From: Phallusia mammillata
Lineage: Eukaryota; Chordata; Ascidiacea; Phlebobranchia; Ascidiidae
Reading direction: 5' to 3'
Length of the DNA stretch: 64,000 nucleotides
Assembly: GCA_003260075.1 (NCBI GenBank)
Contig: QLIY01000041.1
Span: 254,344-318,343, forward strand
Part shown: one piece after another, positions 47,401-63,357 of the stretch
How the letters are laid out: each line of letters starts with the position of its first letter
Numbering within the stretch: the stretch's first letter is position 1
Translations under genes and position numbers: made by a program
The notes under the pieces: model-generated
The model's input: only the letters and a program-made list of their open reading frames with translations
Told to the model about the DNA's origin: nothing
Database searches by the model: none

Positions 47401-49244
47401 TGATTAGAAATCAGCTGTTTTTGCGCAGCTATACTATGTCGTTTTATTAAGTATCAAGCACATTTTCAGTTGTGGAAAATTGTGTTTGAAAACTGACCTT
47501 GAACGACAATATCAAGGTCAAAGCATAAGATTAAATTAAAAGTATTTTTCCCGTACTGTGTTTTGTAATTATATGACAATAATGATGCAAAAAGAATACG
47601 GACAAAACTTTTAAAGCTGGGTTATTGCTAAAGTTGGTTTCACCCAAAGTTTTTTCTTAAGAATCTAAAAATATGCAGGACGTTAAATCTGCACAAACGC
47701 GTGTGTGAGGACCCATTCGTTTTTGCTTGCAAAAACAATCATATATGTACATCGAATGATGTGTATAGTAAATTGGTAAACAGCGTATAGATCATATAAA
47801 AAAAAGTATATTAGAAAGCCACCTTTCTAGTTTTCAACCTAATTGTGGTGGGTAAGGATGCTTTTCATTACTAATAACTCAAATATGAGGTTTGCAACGT
47901 TATCTTGCACTCCAGTATTTGTCATGACGTCCTAAAACACCAGAGAATGTTTGCACTTTAACACAGGGAATATTTTGAGGCACACTTGGAAGTCTCTCAC
48001 GGCACACAGTTTGATAATCACTAGTGTATATGCAATGGTTAAGATTGCTAAGCCACCCTTCTAGTTTCTTGTCTATCATTGTGATGCAGTGTGTATCTGT
48101 TTTTAAGATCCGGTTTGCATGATTTTGTGTACTTCTAGTTTAAGATTGGAACAGAATCAGCTGATTTGTTTTCTATCAAGTTTATAATTCTGTATATTTT
48201 GCACAGGAGGCTGAGGAAGGATCACAGAAAGATGCGACCGAATCCCAAGGAGAAGAGGATGGAGGTGATGAAGTGAGCACAGCGAGATCCGGGGAAGAGG
48301 AGGAGGAAGGAGGCGATGGGGAGAAGCCGGTGACAAAAGCTGATCTGGAGAAAGATGAGGAAGATGTTGATGATGATGACAGTGGTCCTGTCAGGTGGGT
48401 TGGAACTTTGTGTCTTCTGGTTCTTACTAGGGATGCGCCGAGCCGAGCCAGAACCCGAGTACTCGGTACCGAGCATCGCTGTTTTTAATGCTCGGTGCTC
48501 GGCCGAGCAGTTGCACAAACTGACCCGAGCGTTAAATTTGCATATTCATGCNNNNNNNNNNNNNNNNNNNNNNNNNNNNNNNNNNNNNNNNNNNNNNNNN
48601 NNNNNNNNNNNNNNNNNNNNNNNNNNNNNNNNNNNNNNNNNNNNNNNNNNNNNNNNNNNNNNNNNNNNNNNNNNNNNNNNNNNNNNNNNNNNNNNNNNNN
48701 NNNNNGCCGAGCCGAGCCAGAACCCGAGTACTCGGTACCGAGCATTAAAGTGAGATGCTCGGTGCTCGACCAAACAGAACATTTGCAGTTTTGGCACATC
48801 CCTAGTTCTTACTATAAATTATTAAATTTCTTGATAAAATCTGTTGCAATATAATCATAATAGATCATGTATTAAATAGATCACGAAAAAACACTTGTAA
48901 CTTCGAATCGCGGAGCCTGTGTAGCTCAGTTGGTAGAGCGCCAGTCCTGGAAATACTCCAGTCGTGGGTTTCAATCCCATTGCAGGCTAGATTTTTTGTC
49001 TGCTCTGTGCCTTGCCATATGTGGGATTGCTTGGTGACTGGCTGACATGTTATAATGCTATGGGCCTGTTGTGCAATACTTTATGAACAAATATGCCTTG
49101 AGCGCTGGTCTGCATGAACGCTCCCGGGCTGATCACAGTACGTGTGTAAGTTTACCTTAGCTGACACACAAAAATCTTACACCAAACAATTTTGCTTCCA
49201 ACAGAAGATCACCTAGAAAGCGGAAGCCGAGAGTCCAGGACTGA
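41410..49244 (+). CDS. CANX: Calnexin, ER membrane lectin chaperone
   Basis: Fourteen exons: 41410-41478, 41538-41617, 41726-41860, 42543-42690, 42995-43063, 43312-43514, 43862-43972, 44391-44541, 44911-45105, 45169-45309, 45740-45852, 45918-45993, 48207-48394, 49205-49244; 572 aa. Signal peptide ([18 protein letters not shown]), then the legume-lectin-like luminal domain split around the proline-rich P-arm. The P-arm shows repeats of type [20 protein letters not shown], and the second type [18 protein letters not shown] membrane helix ([18 protein letters not shown]) and an acidic cytosolic tail follow. It binds monoglucosylated N-glycans to retain and fold glycoproteins. The tail ends RKRKPRVQD, a variant of the usual RKPRRE retrieval end. 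AATAAA at 49777-49782 fits a 3' UTR of about 530 nt. The intron before exon 13 is unusually long and repeat-filled. Confidence 0.96.
44664..44705. repeat. Fragment of dispersed repeat, inverted copy
   Basis: ACTGATGTGGCCTCTCATAT and GATGATGGCATGA match, in reverse orientation, the end of the repeat at about 56082-56180. Lies in a calnexin intron. Confidence 0.5.
46285..46890. repeat. Diverged tandem duplication of about 303 bp
   Basis: Two adjacent copies (about 46285-46588 and 46589-46890) each start TCTGTCTAACGCTGGTTTGT and contain GAAGTTTGACCCCAAACGAC, with scattered differences. In calnexin intron 12. No coding potential. Confidence 0.85.
47028..47601. repeat. Perfect 282-bp direct duplication joined by poly-G
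   Basis: 47028-47309 and 47320-47601 appear base-for-base identical (start ATCAGATAGAAGTCTCAACT, end AAAAGAATACGG). They are separated only by extra G (run 47308-47319). Absence of any divergence plus the poly-G join suggests a duplicated overlap left by assembly. Confidence 0.9.
48429..48805. mobile_element. hAT-like MITE with 8-bp TSD, interior partly unsequenced
   Basis: AGGGATGCGCCGAG at the left and the complement of GGCACATCCCTAG at the right form inverted ends. Both sides carry TTCTTACT (48421-48428 and 48806-48813). Internal palindromic CCGAGTACTCGGTACCGAGC is present near both ends. Positions 48552-48705 are N. It sits in the last calnexin intron. Confidence 0.8.
48552..48705. other. 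Assembly gap, 154 N
   Basis: Unknown bases inside the MITE at 48429-48805; the palindromic repeats there are a natural cause. Confidence 0.99.
48915..48988 (+). tRNA. tRNA-like sequence, probably pseudogene or SINE head
   Basis: An acceptor-like stem (GCCTGTG with TGCAGGC), a good D arm and box A (TAGCTCAGTTGGTAGAGC), and a T arm (GTGGG-TTTCAAT-CCCAT) are visible over 74 nt. The expected anticodon stem (CCAGT/ATACT) does not pair, and the T loop lacks the standard TTC. I therefore assign no anticodon and doubt that it works as a tRNA. Confidence 0.4.
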
Positions 49245-49996
49245 CAAAAAACTAAACAAACACGAACAGAATGACAAATTTCTCCATCGGACGTGGACAC
49301 ATGGCACTGTGGCCATTTACCAAATGCATGGGAAATTAAAATTGTTAGTAGGTTAATTATTTGTAACAAATTAGAAGTTCTAGACCAGCAGTTTCTTCAC
49401 CAATTAAATATGTCTTGTTTTGTTTGTTAACCGTGTTGTGTGTATTGTATTTGTAAAAGTAGTTTAAATATGTTGTTAAATCTTTTTTTGCTGAAACAAA
49501 TTTTCTTTACCCTAATATGTTTACACAAATTTTTTTTCTGCGGATAATAATGGTAGGGCTGAACTGAAAAAGCTGCAGTTTGAAATGCTATGCAAGTAAT
49601 TGTCAGTTGTGAGATCAATGATAATGTCACCAAGATTTATTATAGTTTGCTGATTCGGGATGCTGCTGTATATTTGAGGTTTCTCAAAATTGTTTGTTGT
49701 TTAAATGAGAACTGGTCCCAGCAAATTCTTCAGTGTAGTAAAAGTATTGATTGTGTCGGTGTTTGTGATATTACGCAATAAACTGGAGCATTTGGTGGAT
49801 GAAAATTTGTGTTTGCACGAGTAACTTCCTATATAGGGCCTGTGAACACAACTGAACATTCATTTGCTACAACTCACATAAGTTCAAATGATTATATTGA
49901 TATAAAAAACTTAAAGTTTAAAGTGCACCTTGGAAATTACAGAACATAGAAACATGCAAACCGTGTAAAAGCAACAGTCAGAAAACAAATTGCACT

Positions 49997-51495
49997 TTAA
50001 TTTGACGAGCTTGCGCCATGTAAACTTTCCCCGGACTCATTTGGGTTTTGGGTTTCTTGGTTGGTGGCATTTTGAGCAAGTTGTAAACAGTTTTCATCAG
50101 TTGCTTGTTTAAGTGATGTTTCTGCAGTTTGTTCTTTGGTTTTCGAAACTTCCAGTTTGTGATCTTCTTCCTTTGCTTCCTGACTGATGTTCTGTTGTTC
50201 CTTTGCTTCTTTATTATTCCTCTCTTGTTCCTTTGCTTCAAGAACTTCTTCTTCCACATCGAGCTTCATCATCAACTCTTCCAACTTCTTCGCCTGTGAA
50301 AAAAAAACTTGTGATTACAAGTAGTAAATTCCCAGTACCTCGGCAAACTACCTTTCTTTCTTCATTAGCCTGGATCATGTGATACAAGTGTTCTGTGAGA
50401 TCTTCTTTCTTCACAGTTTTCTTGTTAAGATCCAGTTTTGCTTCTACATATTCTGCTTCAGCTTTATTGAATCGTTTTCTGAACAATTTAAGGTTAGTTT
50501 GTTTTTTAGGCTGGCAAAAAAGTTTTTACCCACTGTGCGTTTGCAAACTCGAAACAAGCCGTCTCTATACGATCCCGAAGTATTGAAACATCAACGTTTA
50601 ACATTTGGTCGAGTTTTGCCAATTCGTTTTGGATTTTGACGAGTTTGTGAGATTCAGCAAAAGCTTTCTTTTTCCTGAAATGTATTTCTTTGATCATTTA
50701 AAGCTTCCAATGAAAGAAATATTTAAATTTTACCTTTCAGCAATTTCCTTTGAGAGCATTGCTTTCTTTTTTCTGTTTTTTTCTTCCATTTGCTTCTGTC
50801 TCAGATGAACATCTTCAAGTTTTAGTTTCTCTTTTCTGCAACAAAGTTTTTATGTTAAATGCAAAACAGTTAAAAAAAACAAGTCTCTTACTCTCGAACT
50901 GATTCTTCATCGATTACGATATTTTTCTCCAGTGGAATATTTTCAGGAATCGCTTTGTTTTCTTTCGGTGTTTCTTGTGTTGTTTCATGACTGTTTTGTT
51001 TAGCAGCAGAAATTTCATTTTTCTTGATTTGCTGATCATGTTTTGGTTGGGACAGGGCAGCTCCCGGTGGAATGTGAGAAGTTGTTCTGGTTGCTTCATC
51101 TCGTCTTGTCTGCAAACATTAAGGTTACTTAACGAAGATTTGAAATGCACTGAAAAATATTGTTTTAGGCTGAATGCAACACTTGTAGCATACAGAAGGC
51201 TAATTGCTGGGGCCTTGTTTAAGCTATGTTGTTGGGTGATTGTGAATATTTTTCATCATTTAAAAAAATGTTCTGCAAAAGTTTATGAAAGAAAGAGGGA
51301 AAAAATGTGCCCCCTCATTGAATGAACCACGTAATAACATACATTAGACTTCGGTCTTCTGTTGTTTGTGTTCAGCTTTGTCTTTTGTGCTGTTACTGGT
51401 TTGACAATTTTTGGTTGATTTTTCTTCTGCATAGCTTTTGGATTATTTTTCATTTTTTCCAGATCAGCATCAGTAAACCCTACCCAATCTGCCAT
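49997..51495 (-). CDS. GORAB: RAB6-interacting golgin (GORAB/SCYL1BP1)
   Basis: Six exons: 51495-51343, 51109-50892, 50835-50734, 50674-50534, 50478-50352, 50293-49997; 345 aa. The N-terminus [19 protein letters not shown] corresponds to the family GF(T/S)-x-x-(D/E)L start. The middle is a long coiled coil with the conserved block [56 protein letters not shown] and [16 protein letters not shown]. In vertebrates GORAB is a trans-Golgi coiled-coil protein that binds RAB6 and supports COPI-dependent recycling. A polypyrimidine/CAG acceptor lies 15 nt before the ATG, so the 5' leader is either spliced or trans-spliced. ADAL ends about 204 bp upstream on the same strand. Confidence 0.92.
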
Positions 51496-51699
51496 GGTTA
51501 CATAAAATGTCTGAAAAAAACAACAACGAACAAACGAAGTTAAAAGCAGAGTTGCAGGATCAGGATCTTAGGTTCAGAGTTGGGGGTTTAGGTTTAGATT
51601 GAGACTCTTTAGAGCTAGAATCAGAAACGTAAAAAGTCTGAGGTGTCTAAACGTACCCTAATAATGCCTGCAACCTGGAGGTCGAACAGCAACAAACTG

Positions 51700-52746
51700 T
51701 TAATTTGCCAGTAAGCCCGGTTTTATTTCAAGAAATGATTTTCGGAGATTTTCTTTTGTGTTTTCGTCTGCAAATATGTGGTCAATTGCGTCGTATGAAA
51801 GTTTAAACATTTCAGATCTTTTGTAGCCAAGTGCTGAAGCAGCAAGTGAGTATTCATATGATAGAGTTGTTGAGAAAACCCCTTTGTCATCAGTGCACAC
51901 AACACATGGATGTTTCGACTCAAGCCATGTTGTGATGTGATGTTTTCTGTGGTCTAGTGGGCTGGTCTGTGTCTTAATATTTGATGAAATGCACAACTCC
52001 AGAGGAATTTTGTTCTTGAGCACAAATTCATGTGATTTATCCCTGTCTATGATGTAAGTTCCATGACCAATTCTTTCGGGCAGAACTTGTAAAAGTTTCC
52101 AATCATCATCCAAATATCCTGGCACCTCCGCAGTGTGAATACTGAGTTTCAACTCCGCCCTCCTTGCAAGATTAAGTGGGGGAAGAAACTCTCCAATATT
52201 TCCCTGGTACGGATTTCCACTCAAGTCAATACCAACAACTTTGGATGAAGAAACTTTAAATTCCTCGGCTAATTTCACTGTTTCAAATGCATTTTCAATA
52301 TTCTGGCCCCTGTCTAGTGATGGCAGATAACGAACATCAATGCATCGATTATTGGTGACATTATCATGTTCGTATTCATTAATCCCGCTTAACACACTTT
52401 CAATGTAAGACCTTTTGTTTAACCCAGTTTTTGGATTGTCCCTCGGAGTGCTTCGCAGTTCCAAATATCGAACACCATCCATTGCAAAGTCATTGATGAC
52501 ATCTTTAGTGGCTTGCTTTACCATATCTGCACTGTCAACTATTTCGTGCAGAATTCGAAACATTTCAAAGCACTCATCCATCGTCCTTTGATGCCCTTTC
52601 CCAATCACAACACGAGCAGCACTTTGGTCAATTCCAGGTTTTCCTGACAAAAGACCTTGGACCGTTTTTTCGCTTAAAGAACCTCCAAGGTGGGCGTGCA
52701 ATTCAACTTTCGGCAATTTTCCACAAAAATCCAAATCAACTGCCAT
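51700..52746 (-). CDS. ADAL: Adenosine deaminase-like protein (N6-methyl-AMP deaminase)
   Basis: One uninterrupted coding exon, 348 aa, first ATG at 52746 (MAVDLDF). It is a metal-dependent TIM-barrel deaminase: metal ligands HAHLGGS near the N-terminus, SIHTAEVPG (zinc His), ERIGHGTYI, and TSPLDHRKHHITTW with CVVCTDDKGVFSTTLSYEY (catalytic Asp pair). The family removes the methylamino group of N6-methyl-AMP to yield IMP, clearing modified nucleotides from RNA breakdown. Length matches the family. A TTTTTTTTCAG acceptor 30-40 nt upstream suggests a 5' UTR intron or leader trans-splicing. Intronless coding is unusual in this window and could reflect intron loss or retroposition. Confidence 0.94.
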   Translation of the reverse strand: MAVDLDFCGKLPKVELHAHLGGSLSEKTVQGLLSGKPGIDQSAARVVIGKGHQRTMDECFEMFRILHEIVDSADMVKQATKDVINDFAMDGVRYLELRSTPRDNPKTGLNKRSYIESVLSGINEYEHDNVTNNRCIDVRYLPSLDRGQNIENAFETVKLAEEFKVSSSKVVGIDLSGNPYQGNIGEFLPPLNLARRAELKLSIHTAEVPGYLDDDWKLLQVLPERIGHGTYIIDRDKSHEFVLKNKIPLELCISSNIKTQTSPLDHRKHHITTWLESKHPCVVCTDDKGVFSTTLSYEYSLAASALGYKRSEMFKLSYDAIDHIFADENTKENLRKSFLEIKPGLLAN

Positions 52747-53528
52747 TGTAAATCTTATTGGCAAAATAGTTTGTTTTCTGAAAAAAAATAACGTTTGCTA
52801 TTATTATTTAGTGCAACCACCAATACTACTTATAAGTTACTAGTCACAAACTTACTTAACTGAACGTAATCGTAAACTACTGAACTCATCTGTTGTTGCG
52901 TGACGTAGACGTGTAAGGTCATGGTTCATTGATTGTGGTCATTCATCCGTTTAATGTACATTTTTGCCTGTTGGTCGACTTGCAGCAAAGTCTTTTAAAT
53001 TGTTCAATAAGTTAGCGAATGTATTTTAAGTTTAATCATCCCTTGCCAAAATTAATAATGCCCACGAAATATGTTGTTCAAGTTACTTTTATATTAGGTT
53101 ATGGTCGCATATCCAACATGTTTCTTGTGGTTTCGCTAAGAACATGTGCTTAACAACGCACCACAGTGGCATGTGACACACACAGAACAGATTTCTGCTA
53201 TGCAGCTGCTAAAAGTTTGATGTTCTTAGGTTAGGAATCAATTTATTTGCTCTGGTTTATCGCGATTCTGACAAAATTAAAACTGTAAAGCCGCAAGGTG
53301 GCACTGCGCAGCTACTGACGTCACATGTTTACTTACTGGCCTTTTTCTTCAGATTTGCACGTGCGTAAATTTTAAACGGCAATTTCAGGTTGTTTGTATG
53401 CGTGCGTGCGGTTGGAGCTTCTAATCTCGTAGTGCTTGGCGTGCATTTAAACATTTTTGTGTGAAAAATTAATACAGGAACCAGTGTAGGGAATTTAGGC
53501 CAGTTTTGTAAGTTTTGTAAAAAAAGTA

Positions 53529-60513
<6,985 letters not shown>

Positions 60514-60544
60514 ACCTCCTCGCCGGAGCAACTTTGTAAATAAA

Positions 60545-63090
60545 CTCATCCCATCAATTTATCATTCCAGACTTTTTGTGGCAACGTAGATTTTACTGAT
60601 TTTCTGTTTTCTCCCCAAACAAAATCCAATTACATTGTGACGTAAACAATACCAACTGTGACAGCATCAACTGTGACGTATTTATATGCGGGAAATAGCT
60701 TCAAGAATTTTCTTTTCGTGCCCTTGGGCGAGTTTTAATAACCAGCGTAATAATTTTGCACTATACTGTATCATGCTTGTAATTGTTTAATTCTTCGCGA
60801 AAACACTTATAACCAAGTTTCCCAACCCATGATGGCTGTTTTTGCACTAGATGTCGCTGTGGGTTTTATAATCACATGCACTTGCTGCTACAAAATAATC
60901 GGTTGTACTTTTTAATTTGTTTTGATAATTATATGTTCCCTGTGCAAACCGCATTTCAGGAAACAGTCGGTCCCTGACGATAATCCCATGTTTTATGTTT
61001 GTTGATGTTGTTTTCAAGACGTATCGTATTTACAGGGTACCTCTTGTCATTCCGAATTTATGTTTTAATTCGTTTCCGCAGTTAATATTAAATAACGTTG
61101 AGTGATTTTCATTGAACAGAGGAATTTGTGTTTATAGCTTGTAATCCAACACATACACGCTGCGCAAAACATTTCGGTGTGTCCGGTCGCAGAAATGTTT
61201 CGCGTCTCGTTGTTACATTCGGTGGAGTTTAAGTTGCGCCCACTGACAATCATCCGGTAGAGCTACTGACCCAAGAACTCACAAAAGTTTGCGAAATATC
61301 GATGGATGGCGTAAATAGCGCGGCTATTTAAATTAACAGTGAGACTGGATTAGGCTTAGGGGCACAACTGGGTTGTTAGGTTAATTTTATTGTTACTATT
61401 ATAAAACCTCAGACCAACCCTAATAGCCCTAAGTTGGGCCCCTAACCGTCAGCATTTTTACGCAAATTGCGTTTTAAAATTAGCGAATGCTCTGCGTCAC
61501 TTCACAGAATTGCGAAAACTTTTATTTTGTAACTTTTTGTGTCCACAGTAACTAGTTCCGCGTGGAAGTTTCGATTCGAATCTTTTCACGAAGTTCGTAA
61601 AAGATTCGGTTTCTGCCAAATCGCAACAAATTATTCGGCCGAAAACGAATCTTTTACGCACAAAAAGCGTAGTTTTCCTTTAATACTGAAATTTGGCAAG
61701 TGGGTCAAACCGCACTAAAAGCAACAGCACGCCACAAGTAGTTAAGACGCAGATGAATAGCTGGGGTCAGGCCTGAAGCGCGATGCCAACCAGCAATCAC
61801 AGCATACTCGTATATAGTGAATGTTTGGTAACCGGCTGATTCGGTACAAATCTTAGGCCTCGCGTACTGTGACCGCGTCAAGTTGTTAACGTTTTGTCCA
61901 CTCAAAATATATCATTCCGTGCGTTACTAGTGGTTACCGCCAAACGGTACTTGTTAACAAAAACGCCCCCAAGTGGTGACAAAATCAGTTGCAAAACTGG
62001 CACGATGTCGCGGTTAGAAGTTTCACGTGGCGGAACAACTTGGGTAGATGGATCACAAACGTATGATACCACAAATATAGTGTTGTTGCCAGGCAATGTT
62101 TCATAAACTATTGTTTTTTTTGTTCAACAAGCAAACAATAATATGACTGCGTAATTGTAACAATGCGCTCTTTTTAGGCACGTTTTCCATTTTTTTAGGT
62201 ATTGACTTTTTCATAATGTTTCCTAAAATGTGCACTATGCATAACTAATTTTTCACGGGGAGATTTGTTTATCTTATACCAACAACATGTGATTCTTCGA
62301 CTCGAGTTAGTAACCAACGTCACCAATAACAAACACAAGTTTAACGAAATACAGACAAAATATTATTGCGGTAAAGGGCAAGTTAATAGAGCTCTTCTGC
62401 CAAATGTAATTTTATTCCGACGTTTCGACGTCCTATACAGGTCGCCTTCATCAGGGTAAATAACACTGAATGCGACTAGTACAGTGCACGATAAACAAAG
62501 GAAAAGGGAATGGAACGCAAGTACATCACAACGCAACGAAAACACCGCGCGATTACGAATGATTGGGCCTCTAACCTTTGAGCAGGTGCCTGTAGCACGC
62601 TGAAAGCATCACGTCTGTTTGTCGCATTCAGTGTTATTTACCCTGATGAAGACGACCTGTATAGGATGCCAAACCGTCGGAATAAAAACACATTTGCCAG
62701 AAATGCTCTATAGGGTAACAATAGGTTCTGCACTTGACGATCTTACTAACACGCGTTGATTTTGCTCTTTGCTGAAAGCAACGAATTACAAATAATTGCA
62801 ATTGTCAGTCAGTTATAAAAGCCGGATTTAAGTTGCAAAAGTCGGGTAACAATTGGCCTAAAAATGTCGGTGATCATTTTAATCTTTAAATACCGTGTTC
62901 ATGTTCTAGTCAGGACTTGTTCATTTTGTAACAACACACAAAGGTATAATCAAAAACTATAAAACTATTTTGTTAAAGAAATTTCTTCGATTTACAGTCG
63001 ATTAATGGCAAACTCAGCTGTTTGATACAAATTTTCGAAGTATTCCTTAATTTAATTTGGCCATTCATTCACACTTTGACCTAAGCTATC
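60545..63090. other. Intergenic region between villin and myosin
   Basis: No exon supported on either strand. It contains the inverted repeat at 62387-62712 and, near 62812, a TATAAAAG that could belong to an upstream start site of the myosin gene. Confidence 0.5.
62387..62712. repeat. Inverted repeat with about 90-bp arms carrying a hammerhead-like core
   Basis: Left arm 62387-62476 and right arm 62621-62712 are imperfect reverse complements separated by 144 bp. Read outward from the spacer, each arm contains CCCTGATGAAG(G/A)CGACC followed by TATAGGA. In the left arm (minus strand) this continues CGTCGAAACGTCGG; in the right arm the GAAA is changed to CCAAACC. CTGATGA plus CGAAAC are the two conserved blocks of hammerhead ribozymes known from Penelope-like retroelements. 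Confidence 0.6.
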
Positions 63091-63110
63091 AGACCATTTT
63101 TGCAGTAGCG

Positions 63111-63240
63111 CGAGGTGACGACAAACGAGCATTGTGACGCAGGGTGACGACATACGCGCCTGGCCTTGTGACATCACACTTCACGAGCAGCTGCGAGAAA
63201 AAATCTCGGCAAATATAAGTGACCGCGACCGAAGCAAATT
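63111..63240 (+). promoter_or_regulatory. Candidate muscle promoter of the myosin gene
   Basis: Within 110 bp there are three TGACG half-sites (63116-63120, 63135-63139, 63145-63149), a CRE-like TGACATCAC (63169-63177), a CAGCTG E-box (63188-63193) and a TATA-like AATATAAG (63212-63219). A probable first non-coding exon ends at 63274 (CACAG|GTAAGT) and rejoins at 63338. CRE plus MyoD-type E-box clusters are known from ascidian muscle promoters; function here is inferred. Confidence 0.55.
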
Positions 63241-63357
63241 CATCACTTGTTTGATTCAAGTTTCGCAACCACAGGTAAGTTGGGATCTTTACAACCATCA
63301 CTGCTCGAAACCCTTTGCTGTAATCATCGTGTTTCAGTTCAGTGATACATCGTCACC

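Noticed and set aside
52747-52764. Longer ADAL N-terminus from 52764
   Set aside because: The codon is TTG; the ATG at 52746 gives the family-typical start.
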